64,000 bases of DNA, from NCBI GenBank assembly GCA_016630905.1, contig WBMQ01000006.1, positions 1,550,001 to 1,614,000 on the forward strand, read 5' to 3'. Below are positions 46,205 to 56,245 of this stretch, one piece after another. The notes beneath the pieces were generated by a model, which was not told the DNA's origin, searched no databases, and saw only the letters and a list, made by a program, of their open reading frames with translations. How positions within the stretch are numbered: the stretch's first letter is position 1; each line of letters begins with the position of its first letter. The position numbers were made by a program, and so were the translations under genes. The stretch is from Capillidium heterosporum. Lineage: Eukaryota; Entomophthoromycota; Entomophthoromycetes; Entomophthorales; Capillidiaceae.

Positions 46205-46440
46205 TTAGTTTGGTTTGAGTATGAGTTTATGATGAATGCCACCTACTTCATTCGGTTGGCACTCGGCGATAAAATAGAATGGGCATCGAATGATATCAGT
46301 TTGAGGGCAAAGGTGGGAGTGGCATCCGACATTGAACGTCTTTGAATCGAACGTAGATAGCCATTTGAGGTCAATTAACACATTTTTAGCAATTAGGCGA
46401 TCTGGAGGATGGGAGATCTAGGCGCCCATTGAAGCTGTAA
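46205..46440 (-). pseudogene. Eroded fragment of a cysteine-containing protein
   Basis: On the reverse strand a coherent stretch reads VLIDLKWLSTFDSKTFNVGC, HSHLCPQTDIIRCPFYFIAE, CQPNEVGG and stops at 46205. Just upstream, LTYSFNGRLDLPSSRSPNC is in another frame; one extra T between them (TGC-T-AAA) would join them. The alternating cysteines suggest an extracellular domain. The overlapping forward frame at 46145-46345 and a second reverse frame are alternatives, so this is tentative. No family recognised and no start found. Confidence 0.35.
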
Positions 46441-46692
46441 GTTAAAATTTGGATGCACTGATTAAGCAACCTGGTTGCTGCACTTCATAGTTAATAAACG
46501 TCGTATTTTATTTCATGTAATACCCGCAAAATTGCCAGACAAAAGTAGCTTAATATCTTTACAAGTATTCCTATAATTGTTTTAGCTTGAGCCAGCTATT
46601 CGGTGTTTTCCTACATATAAATAGCAGCTGTTTCAGTTTGAAGCACCATTTATAAGTAGCTTATGTTGAAGTGTCCAAACTTTTGTCTGTTA

Positions 46693-46971
46693 CTAATACT
46701 GGGGAACAACCCATAAACCAATTTCCTCTACACCATTTCGATCCACCTTGGTCAAAATTAAGGTTTTAGTTGGGTTGGGGGTGTATTCAACGTCTAGCCA
46801 GTTATACTGTGAATATAAACCGTTGGTATATAGGGTCGTTAGGGACTAGTATAGCTTTGATATATGCATTTGTATGGCAGCATCCACTTGTAAATTGGGA
46901 TTTACGGCACCTTTTAAAAGTAGGCCCATAATTAGCACCATCTTAGCAGTGGATGTATGTAATATACTCAT
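46693..46971 (-). CDS. Candidate small secreted protein
   Basis: Two exons, 46971-46906 and 46845-46693, flank a 60-nt intron (donor GTAAAT, acceptor ACTAG) and give about 72 residues. The first exon is a signal-peptide-like MSILHTSTAKMVLIMGLLLK. The second reads SLTTLYTNGLYSQYNWLDVE, then YTPNPTKTLILTKVDRNGVE, ending GLWVVPQY. Without splicing, an in-frame TAG interrupts it, so the intron call matters. Sequence character is clearly above background, but no family is recognised. It lies next to eroded fragments on the same strand, so it may itself be a remnant of a longer gene. Confidence 0.4.
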
Positions 46972-47220
46972 CGATTTGAAAGTAAGGTGGATGGATTATG
47001 CTGCCTAAAACGTGTAAGCAATTTCATACAACTGCAAATCCTGTTAATTAGTTTAGTTCATTCATATCCCGTGTCCAAAAATGAACATAGCTATAGAAAT
47101 GTAAGAGTGGATTGGGAACGGATAGCTTATTTTTGGGAATAGAACTTTGGAATTATCACACCAACACTTTTTAGTTCTAAAAGGGGTTGGTTTATAAATT
47201 TTTTGGTTGGGAGTATAAAT

Positions 47221-48114
47221 ATGGGCATCGAAGTATTGAGTGCAAATAAAATGAACACCAACTTTCAAAGATCTAACAAACTAAGCTTCATTCTAAGCGA
47301 CGACAAGGACGACGAAAATATGTACGCTACCGGTACCACGTCGCCCCAGGGCATAAACAACTACTTCCAAAACGAAGCTCGAAATAGCCAGTTCGCTGCT
47401 GACCAAGCCAACTCGCCGCCCAAGGGTTCGGTAAACTACAGCAGCTTGGACCTCGAGACTGAGCTGATCGAGTTTATACGTAACGAGACCGAATCCTTAC
47501 GAACAGCCAAGTACGAGCCAGACACTGGCATAAAACCCAAGCGTAAGCGGGCCAATTCGCTGCAGCTCCGCATCTTGGAGCACGTCTTCAACGCCACCTA
47601 TTTCCCCTCCACCTACGTACGTGCCCAGCTGGGTCGCAACTTAGGCATGACGCCAAGGGCAGTCCAAATCTGGTTCCAGAACAAACGCCAGTCCTTGGAC
47701 ATCAAGCGCCAACCCCATACTCAACGCAAGCCCTTCCCCAAGTGCCTGTCCCCTACTTCAGCTAAAGAAACCATCAACTACAAACGCAATTCCTCCGATC
47801 CCTACCACTCGGCAACCACCAATGTATATAGCGCCAACGGGTACGAGCGGTTGTACCGTAGTGACAGCAATATCAACTTCACTACCAACCCTAGCACCCG
47901 TACCAGTAGCTTGGAGTATCCAGCTAGTTTCAACGAGATTACTCATCTCCATAGAATAGAGTCACCTAGCAACGCTAATAACCCATTCTCTGTCCACCTG
48001 CCATCCATATCTACCTTATTAACCCAATCGTCCGAGACGCGTCCAACTAATGCACAGTCTAACTTGGTAAGGCAGGACGGTGCATTCCCCGAAAGTAGCT
48101 ACTACCTACGGTAA
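47221..48114 (+). CDS. Homeodomain transcription factor
   Basis: Single exon, 297 residues from the ATG MGIEVLSANK; a second ATG ten codons on (MNTNFQRS, 47251) is possible because a TATA-like TTTATAAATT lies only about 30 bases upstream of 47221. Homeodomain at about residues 105-163: basic arm KPKRKRANSL, helix 1 LRILEHVFNA, FPSTYVRAQLGRNLGMTPRA, recognition helix VQIWFQNKRQSLD, then a basic stretch. It is a typical 60-residue domain, with YFPSTYVRAQLGRNLGMTPRAVQIWFQNKR resembling fungal homeodomain regulators such as Pah1/Yox1-like proteins. The C-terminal 130 residues are Ser/Asn/Thr-rich. GC-rich relative to its surroundings; C-ending codons. Confidence 0.88.
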   Translation: MGIEVLSANKMNTNFQRSNKLSFILSDDKDDENMYATGTTSPQGINNYFQNEARNSQFAADQANSPPKGSVNYSSLDLETELIEFIRNETESLRTAKYEPDTGIKPKRKRANSLQLRILEHVFNATYFPSTYVRAQLGRNLGMTPRAVQIWFQNKRQSLDIKRQPHTQRKPFPKCLSPTSAKETINYKRNSSDPYHSATTNVYSANGYERLYRSDSNINFTTNPSTRTSSLEYPASFNEITHLHRIESPSNANNPFSVHLPSISTLLTQSSETRPTNAQSNLVRQDGAFPESSYYLR

Positions 48115-51100
48115 TTCTACCCTCTAAACTTTGAGTTTAGTGACATACCTACCAAGTTGCCAATATTTTACCTTGCAATAAATTAAAAGTTTTTTATTAA
48201 TTGGTTGCTGTAATATAAAGCGACATTTGATACATTGGATAGTAGGTTTTACTAGTAGCTTATGATTTACCCTTGGTTGGGTATTGGAATAATGTCTCTA
48301 AATTTGATGGGTATGGGACTAGATTCTTTCTACTTCGAAGTTTCAGCCTAGCATTTATCCAGGAATTTGTAGTCAAGCCCAAAAGTCTGCGAACTGACAA
48401 CTTTTTCATATGTCAGCATATGAAATTGGTAGTTCGTAGACTTATTGACTGTGACTGTAAATTTATAGGGAGCGGCATAAATTATCCCGTGCCCAATCTC
48501 CGAACTAATGTAAGTAACAATTTAGTTGCAGGTGGCAGATATAATATAACTAAAGTTCATGTTTATATCCCCCTGCACATCTATATTTTAGAATTCTAGT
48601 GCGACTCAACTATTTAAATTACACCACAACCTTTTCCAACAGCTGTAACTGAAATTTTGAATAGTTTGGCATATATTCAAAACTTGTACTACTCCTGTCC
48701 CAGTTTTCCACAGCTAGACGGACAAACAAGTGAAGTCTCAAGATATATGAGCTGTCTAAAAATAAAAAGTCTTTTCAAATGCAAATATGAAAGCTCTCCA
48801 AGATTTTGGAACGCTGAAACCTGGCTTATATCCCATCTATAAGTTTATCCAACTGGTTGGAAAGGTGGCGTCCCAACAAAAAGGAGGGTTACTCTACGAA
48901 AATTACGGTTATATAAGATTTAGGAGTTATTTTTCGACCATACACCTCTATAGCTTTACCATCTTTCTACATACCTTATACCTCGCTCCAAATGCTGATT
49001 GTAAAACCGATTATATCTTAAACGGTGTAGTGCGGCCTTAGATGTACCTTTGAATTCGCTACAAAATAGTTAACTGTTTGCTGTAAAAAGTTTTAAATGT
49101 TTATCCACTGCACTGGAGAGGTGATAATCCAGATTATATTGTTTGGTATATGTACTTAAACTTGAATTTTAATTGAGATAACCAATTATCCACTGGTGGT
49201 AGTGGTTTTCGAATTAATGTAGGATAAGCAACTTGAAAGAACCGGGCCATCTGTTGGTCAGTTTTGTTTGGATGAGCTAAATATATCCATAGGAAAGAGG
49301 TCTATTGGATAGAATATCTATAAAGCATAAATCTTTGCATAATTGACCGCAGTTTAACCTTTAATCTATTGCCAAAATTGTAGGGTGCATGCGTGGCAGT
49401 AAAAACTGCAACCAACTCAAATCGATAGGATGCTCCTACATTTAAACTTTGTTTAAGAAAACACTAAATTTTATGATGCAGTATCCTACATCAGATAGGA
49501 TGAGATTCAACTATATATCCCATTGCTAGGAGTGGTGTACCAATTTGGCTAAAGCCTTTGATTTTAATATACATTCTGAAATACATTCTCTGCTCGAAGG
49601 TATAGTCTATAAGTAGTATACAATCGCTCAACCGTTCAACAAAGCTATATATAAAGTATAAGTTACATTTGCCTAATATAAACCTACTAAAAGTACAATT
49701 AAGTGCCGATTATTTTTTTACTTTGCCTCAGCCTTTCAACCTGTTTTTCATTATAAAGTATAACCACTTTCTACTATAGATTAGGAACTGGTTACATGAC
49801 ATCCTCTCTAAGAAAGTTATTATTTAAATTAATATGTATACCCCTATATATTTTGCCATTTTAATATGTTTTGGAGGTGAAAAGTATAGTTTATATGCAG
49901 TACGTAGATAGTTCATGGATGGGGAATGCCAACTTTAGTATTCCAACCAAAGTAATCGGCTTGAAGCGAACCCAATTCTATCCTATTCATACAGAGTTTA
50001 AATACTACCTTATTTGTCCACCAAAATATCATTTAAGCTCAACTACCATCCCTATTTTCCAAGATAGATGGATAGATACGATGTCCATAGAACCAAGTTT
50101 ACAATTAATTCGAAAAGCAATTAATTACGAATAGTTTGTATTTCAAGCTGAATTAGCTGGGTAGTGTAACTAGGGATGAAATTTCAAAAGTAGGTTTGTA
50201 AAGATACGTATAAGTTCAAATTATTGAGGTTTAGTTAATGGTGCTGTCCACTTTCAAAAACTTTAATACCGTCTGTATCTAGTTTTGACATTAACAGATA
50301 TAATATATAGAAAAGCTGGTTAAAGAACATACAAACCAGGATCATGTTCTCAATTCCTTGAGGTAAAGGGGTACGAGGGATACTTGAAAGTTATACCACA
50401 AATGTCAACTTGCCGTTGGCACATCCCATCCAACTGCAAATTTCAGTTACAACTTTGAGATGGGTCGAAAGTGCAGCTACCAATCCAGTTAAACATAGGT
50501 TTGGCATTGCAAAGCAAGCATTTCAAATTTTGGTGGCATGTACCCATCCCTCTAGACTCAAAAAAGTAACATTAAATTAGTTCATTTGAATGTATTTTAG
50601 GCAGTAATCCGTTTTGTGTGTAAATGTATACGAACCTCTTTAAAAGAAACCTATAGGTATGCTTTAACTGAACTGAATTGAATTTAATTCAGTTTGTAAA
50701 ACGTTTGGGTGAACAGTGCAATTGCACTTGTACTGAATTTACAATGCTGATAAAAACATTTAAACTCTAATGAAATTTATACATATCCCCTATTGCATGT
50801 CATCGACTAAGGGGCAGGTATGTCTTATAATGGTACTTTTAAATTTAATAGATCGTGATATCAACCTACATGTTTAATTGGGTTCAGCTTCATTAAAATA
50901 TATATATAATATATCTTGAACTGATTACCAATTGCAATGTGGATATCCGTTCCTATATAATAGGTTGTTATGCGTTGGATTTTACAAGTACTGCTTGCAA
51001 AAACTTGCCTGACTCAATCTATCAACTTTGAACAAAATTCACCTATAATCACATCCATCACTTTATTGTTGAAATACATATTTACAACCCTTAAATGAAA

Positions 51101-52104
51101 TATAATAATTTCGAGCTGTAAAATTTTCAATTCGATTTACACAAGTTACCACATGTCTAAGTAGGTGGTCATGCGACAAACCAGTTATTTAATCGAGTTG
51201 AACGAAACTTATATCCGACCCGATTGTTTACCCTAAGTTACCTACGTCTCCCTCATTTCTGATTTGCAATTTATGTCAAAGCTCAATTTTTGAAGCCGTA
51301 GCCTATATCTAGGTTAATTATCCACAGTGGATAAGAGGAAAGGTGATAGCATTCAAACTAAGCTTGAGAAGGCACAAAGGAGGTGGTCTGGCTTCTCTAA
51401 AAATCACCATCTACGATAAAGAAAACTTTTAAAGAAATGAAGTGGAGTATGCGGATAATGGACAATTTGTCTTTCCAAACCTTTGGGGATGAAAGTTTTT
51501 TATAAGTTGAGTCTACACTTGAAAAACAAAAGGGATGGAAATAGGTAAATCGGATAGCTGTGTAGGTAAATAATTAGTTGTTCAACTGCCTTTTAGGCAA
51601 CTTTTTTGGTGGCGTCCGGTTTCAAGCTATTTTTAAATGCATTTTGAATTCTTTGTCAGGGATGCTGTATCTTTTACGTATCACTACCTGTTGCTGGATG
51701 TAGTATTGGTTGCTTGGGACAAAGTTTTTAGTTTGGAAGTTGTATCTGGACACTGATGATCCAATTTTAATCCTATGGATAGCAAAATGAATATCTAGTT
51801 TTCCTACATCAGTAAAATTAGTAAACCTATGTGTGTTGAATTAGAAGGTTAGATTACATCGTTAAACGGTAGTGAACTTCGACTGGTCAAGCTAGTTATA
51901 GATGAATTATCAACTTCTAAAAGTAGATTATCAGGTTGATAGAACTGAGTAAGTTGGTAGCTTTTAGAGCTAGGATATAGAACGATATTATTTTTTTGAA
52001 GTAGCTAAGAATAGTACCCTAAGTTTTAATATATAGTAGAAGTCACACTCACGTTAATACTAAAGTATCTCAACTAGTCGAATATAACTGTATGTTTGGT
52101 AGTG
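48115..52104. other. Four-kb gene desert with eroded coding fragments
   Basis: Mostly non-coding. Coding-like pieces occur on the forward strand at 48250-48600 (LRTDNFFICQHMKLVVRRLI), 48655-49041 and 49890-50134 (YMQYVDSSWMGNANFSIPTK), in different frames and without proper starts. The order hints at one old gene, possibly a regulator, but I cannot name it. Nothing recognised from 50135 on. Confidence 0.35.
48655..49041 (+). pseudogene. Eroded coding fragment, family unknown
   Basis: The frame from 48655 reads LAYIQNLYYSCPSFPQLDG and SCLKIKSLFKCKYESSPRFW. It stops at 48842, while the next frame carries on with YKFIQLVGKVASQQKGGLLY and ends NADCKTDYILNGVVRP at 49041. A single-base shift near 48830 links them. 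Character is protein-like with several cysteines. Style recalls the middle region of fungal Zn2Cys6 regulators, which is only an impression. Confidence 0.3.
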
Positions 52105-52236
52105 ATGGAGCTCTTTCTATCCAAAACTCCAGTGCAAACTATTTTTATGGATGCCTTTAGAGAAGATGTTGCTGTCTTGGTGATAGATACTGACTTTGAC
52201 CCGGCCATTCTAATTCCCTTGTCCCAGAACAAATAA
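52105..52236 (+). CDS. Short open frame with coding character, possibly an exon
   Basis: ATG to TAA, 43 residues: MELFLSKTPVQTIFMDAFRE, then DVAVLVIDTDFDPAILIPLS and a short end. Codon choice is unlike the AT-rich surroundings and an AATAAA-like signal (AAATAAAGCC) overlaps the stop. It may be the last exon of a gene or a remnant. No family recognised. Confidence 0.25.
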   Translation: MELFLSKTPVQTIFMDAFREDVAVLVIDTDFDPAILIPLSQNK

Positions 52237-52891
52237 AGCCTTTACATCTAAGTCATTTTCCTTACTCTTTGAAAGCCAAGAATAAACTTGATCGTTTTAT
52301 TGGTGTATCAATTGGTTCACAGCTGTATAAACTTAATAACCAGATCTATCCTTCATTGTATATCCTTTTTTTCCATAGGACTAACTCACATCACACCATG
52401 CATTTCAAAATAAACTATGTGTTTGCCTAGCAAGGGTTAAAAAGCTGTTTTTGATGAGCGTATTTGAATGTGTTGGACTAAAATTCAACACACAGTTCAA
52501 ATGGATTGTGAAAGACATGTTGTTTAACCATAGTAGTTTTGATATACAATACAAGTATGGTTGCCTACATCTGGCCATGAAATTATATCAATGCAAACCA
52601 TAGTTAAAAACTACTACTGTTTCAGTTTATGAAGCTGGGTTGCAATAGATTGGAAATCGTCGCCACTTACAATAGAGTGTTTGTACACTTAATTTATCTT
52701 TTAGATATATAGCTAAAAACTGTAAATCCACTATAAAGTGCTGGTTATATTAGAGTACACTACATTTATATATGTTGCTTAAGCTAGTTTAAACATTTAT
52801 ATTCATTTGAAAGCTATTAGAATAAATAATATCAAAACTTTTCATCAGAAAAAAGGAAAAATGATTTTAATATGATGCAAACAACTAATAA
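52237..52891. other. 3' flank of the VWA gene, nothing recognised
   Basis: AT-rich and convergent with the short frame at 52105. No gene or structured RNA seen. Confidence 0.45.
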
Positions 52892-55800
52892 CTAACGCCT
52901 CTGAACCTTGGCAACCTGAGCCAACTCGAACTTTTCCCTACGTTTCAGGTAGACGTTGCTGTCGGGTATAAGCTCCGAGAACTTCTCCAAGTCGAACTGG
53001 CCACATCTAGCTTGGGTGATGTCGGTCCTGCCCTGTAGAGCCAAGCTCAGCTTGAAGGTGGTCTTGGGACACGGCAACCACTGGTGAACTTTGTCTAACT
53101 TGAAGTTTTGGTAGATTTGAACGTCCGAGTACTTGCCTTCAACCAACATGCGTAACTTCTCCAACTGGATATCGAAGGGTACATCAGAGGGAACCTGTAG
53201 ACCTTCGACAATTGCTTTGAACAGCCTTACTGAAGTAAACTTACAGTGGAACTTGAGGATACCGGCGGCCAAGTTGAGGTCCAAAGTAGTTCGGAACAGG
53301 TCGGCGATCCTCTTGTTGGTCTGACGTCGTACCTTACCGAATTGGATCTTGGTCAGAGTGTGGGCTTTGGACTCGACCAATTTGCCAATCTCCTGGTTCA
53401 AAAACTGGTATACGAAAGCATTGGAATCCTCGACGTTATTGATAAAGTCCTGGTAGGTGTTGTCAGTTAAAGCTTGGCGACGTACTGTGTTCTTACGGTG
53501 CTGCCAGCTCTGGATGAAGGTCGCTAGCAGCCACCACTGGGATCGGCCACTACACCATGTATCAAAGACATCCTTAGACTGCAATGCAACTTCCGAATCA
53601 ATTGTACCATCCAAAAGCCCCTGGGTGGACCTGGTCAGGAACCACAATTCGATGAGGTGCCGCTCAACCTTTCCTTTAACAGCCTTCTTGACTTGGTCGA
53701 CGAACTTGGCTGATGAACTCGATAGGGAACCATTCAAATCAGAACTAAAGGCAAAGTTCGAAGTGTTAGAATCCCCGACTTCGATGCTAACTTCTTTGAC
53801 TACCTTACCCTCGGTTAGATCTTTAAACATAGTACTGTAATCGGCAGGAAGGATTTTCTCCAAATCGATATCTCTGACCTGAGAATCAGCAGCTGCTTTA
53901 TCTACTATGGCAGTAGAATCAAGATCGAAGAGTGATAACAAATCGTCCGCCTTGTCGATCTGGACGTAGGGTGCATTGAGCTGGCGTCTGATCACTTCCT
54001 CAACCAAACCATCTTTGAAAACAGAGTAGTTTGTCATCAGTACCTCCTTATCGATATCACCCATGTGTATAGCACAAAGAAGTTTACCTATAAACAGAGA
54101 GTGGTTGTTTATACAATCAACTGTCCTTCCAGCCGGTCCATCAATATAACTTTGGAACTGCTCCTTTGTCTCGTCTCGCAAGCTCTTGGCAAAGGGGATC
54201 GTATACACGGCCAAACACGTCTCAAAGACTAGTTTCAGCATCGTAGCGTTGTGTTCGGTGGGCTGTACGTAGTAATTGGAGAGGCACTTGGCGAGGACTA
54301 GGAACGGCACCGTCTTTAACTCAAGACCACTACCACCGGTCAATGACAACGTACATATCCAGGCTAGGATCGACATGGATCGCTTCGAGGCGATGGACCA
54401 ATGCTTCTTATTTATATACAGCGGCAGCACGGCGTTGATGGATTCGGAACCGACACCTGTCGTCACTGAGGCGCTGGCTGTGCTATCGAAACCACCATGC
54501 AGCTCTTGAATATCCTCGCCATCGCTCAATTTGTAAGATAGCATATCCATGAAGCTCTCACAGGTGATGAAAGTTGGGCCTACGTTCAAAATCTGCAACT
54601 GGCTGGGATCGAAAACCGTCGCTTCGCTGCGTCGAACCTGTAGGCCAAGTCCAATACAATCGCCCTCCTCCATAGCTTCGATAAAGTCACACCTAGTCAT
54701 GTAGCACTGGACATCTTTGATTAGCTTGGGGTCGGTTTGCTCACGTAGCTCATCAAAGTTTGTACTGGAAACGATGTCATTGATCTTGGCCTCCATTTTC
54801 TCGACTTCGGTGGCGTTGTTGGCATTCCGTTTGTCCAAAGCTCGCTGACCCTTGGAGCCTAGCAGCAATGCGTTCTGGCTGGCTAATGACTGCCATTTGG
54901 CAATCTTCTCGCTGGTCAGGTTGCCGTTCCTAAGCTCTACCAGATTGTGGCGCAGCTTGTTGACTAATATCCTTATCTGGCTCGTCTTCTTGATGGTCTG
55001 CTTACGTAGATTCGATTTTAGCTTTGTGGCATCAGTCATAATATCGTATAGCTCCTTGTCCAAAACCTCCAACTCAGAACCTATTGAACCGATCTCGGTA
55101 ACATCCAAAGCGTTGACAGTACCTTGGAAGACTTTGGCGGCAAGTGTCTTTACTTTTAGTTCCTTCAGCGCGAGTAGAACCCTGTACCCAGTGTCATCTT
55201 CGGTACTTTCCAAATCCAAAGGTGACAGCTCGATTCTGCCTATGACTTTGGATGTGGTTTCTAAATTGGTTGCATCACCATTGCCAGAGTCGTTCTGTTT
55301 TAGATTTACAGCCAGGTGCATCGATGTGTAGTCGACTTTACTCTTATCAGCGACAAAGACTGCCTCGTCGTTATGGTCGACATTCAAAGGGATGGATTCA
55401 CCGTTCCCAAGTTCGACAACAAAGGGGAGCTGGACAATCTTGAGGATTTCTGTCAAATTGCTGATAGCCGGTGAAATAGAGGGAGCTGATTCAACGTACT
55501 GGAACGTACCCTTTGTTGATCCCATCTCCGTCATATTACTTAGCAAAAGAGCATCATGGCCGGCGCTGAAGCCTAGTGTATGAACATCGGTCTTCACCTG
55601 CGATTCTCTCGACAGAACATTCTTTAACTTATTAAAGGAACTGGTAGGAATGTTGAGAAGTCCGTTGGTATACTCGTACATGTCTTCACCGTCGGTAAAA
55701 AATAGACAGGATACAAAGGTGTTTTGCTCAGATGCCATCAAAGTGGTGACCTCCTTTTCAATAGCTTCAAATACACACCTGAACTCGGTACCCCCGTCGA

Positions 55801-56164
55801 TCTGCAAGTTTTGGATCTCATTCTCGAACTGCTTGATATCGTCTCCTTTGTTAAACTGTATCGTCGTACAGGTATCGCCGTACACAAAAAGGAATATTTT
55901 TTCGACACCGATAAAGATGAGGTTGACTAACTCGCTTATCGCCTGCTTGGCAAGGTTGAAGGGACTTCCCGACATACTTCCACTGCGATCTAAAGCTATC
56001 ATAACGACCTTGTTGACCTTGATACTTTCGATCTGGAGCTGCTGTTGAACCTCATCGACCGGGACCTTGACCAAGAAAGTTACTTCGCCCTCCTTCTCCA
56101 AATAGCTTCCCAGGATAGGTTGCATAGCGTTGAGTTCGGTATTTAACTTGGTAGACCTTTCCAT
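52892..56164 (-). CDS. Large cytosolic von Willebrand factor A domain protein
   Basis: Single exon, 1090 residues, fully intact. The VWA domain begins near residue 50 with VNKVVMIALDRSGSMSGSPF. The MIDAS metal site is complete: D59-x-S61-x-S63, T126 in IDGGTEFRC, and D158 in LFFTDGEDMYEY. No signal peptide or membrane segment, so it is probably cytosolic or nuclear. After the domain comes a beta-rich stretch, then helical and possible coiled-coil sequence (SQIRILVNKLRHNLVELRNG; ATEVEKMEAKIND), and a long Leu-rich region with no domain I recognise (SIASKRSMSILAWICTLSLT). The last 60 residues are basic. VWA domains mediate metal-dependent protein binding. Clean codon use and length suggest a functional gene; role unknown. 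TATA-like GTATAAAAG about 75 bases upstream. Confidence 0.88.
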   Translation of the reverse strand: MERSTKLNTELNAMQPILGSYLEKEGEVTFLVKVPVDEVQQQLQIESIKVNKVVMIALDRSGSMSGSPFNLAKQAISELVNLIFIGVEKIFLFVYGDTCTTIQFNKGDDIKQFENEIQNLQIDGGTEFRCVFEAIEKEVTTLMASEQNTFVSCLFFTDGEDMYEYTNGLLNIPTSSFNKLKNVLSRESQVKTDVHTLGFSAGHDALLLSNMTEMGSTKGTFQYVESAPSISPAISNLTEILKIVQLPFVVELGNGESIPLNVDHNDEAVFVADKSKVDYTSMHLAVNLKQNDSGNGDATNLETTSKVIGRIELSPLDLESTEDDTGYRVLLALKELKVKTLAAKVFQGTVNALDVTEIGSIGSELEVLDKELYDIMTDATKLKSNLRKQTIKKTSQIRILVNKLRHNLVELRNGNLTSEKIAKWQSLASQNALLLGSKGQRALDKRNANNATEVEKMEAKINDIVSSTNFDELREQTDPKLIKDVQCYMTRCDFIEAMEEGDCIGLGLQVRRSEATVFDPSQLQILNVGPTFITCESFMDMLSYKLSDGEDIQELHGGFDSTASASVTTGVGSESINAVLPLYINKKHWSIASKRSMSILAWICTLSLTGGSGLELKTVPFLVLAKCLSNYYVQPTEHNATMLKLVFETCLAVYTIPFAKSLRDETKEQFQSYIDGPAGRTVDCINNHSLFIGKLLCAIHMGDIDKEVLMTNYSVFKDGLVEEVIRRQLNAPYVQIDKADDLLSLFDLDSTAIVDKAAADSQVRDIDLEKILPADYSTMFKDLTEGKVVKEVSIEVGDSNTSNFAFSSDLNGSLSSSSAKFVDQVKKAVKGKVERHLIELWFLTRSTQGLLDGTIDSEVALQSKDVFDTWCSGRSQWWLLATFIQSWQHRKNTVRRQALTDNTYQDFINNVEDSNAFVYQFLNQEIGKLVESKAHTLTKIQFGKVRRQTNKRIADLFRTTLDLNLAAGILKFHCKFTSVRLFKAIVEGLQVPSDVPFDIQLEKLRMLVEGKYSDVQIYQNFKLDKVHQWLPCPKTTFKLSLALQGRTDITQARCGQFDLEKFSELIPDSNVYLKRREKFELAQVAKVQRR

Positions 56165-56236
56165 TATGGCTTTGACTTGATTTTTTTACTCAATAAACTA
56201 AAAAGGCGTCTTTCAAAAATAGTGTTACTTTCTACA

Positions 56237-56245
56237 CTTTTATAC
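56237..56245 (-). promoter_or_regulatory. TATA box of the VWA gene
   Basis: GTATAAAAG on the reverse strand, about 75 bases upstream of the ATG at 56164. Confidence 0.4.

Noticed and set aside
53133-56048. Forward frames inside the VWA gene
   Set aside because: All are antisense shadows of one intact 1090-codon frame.
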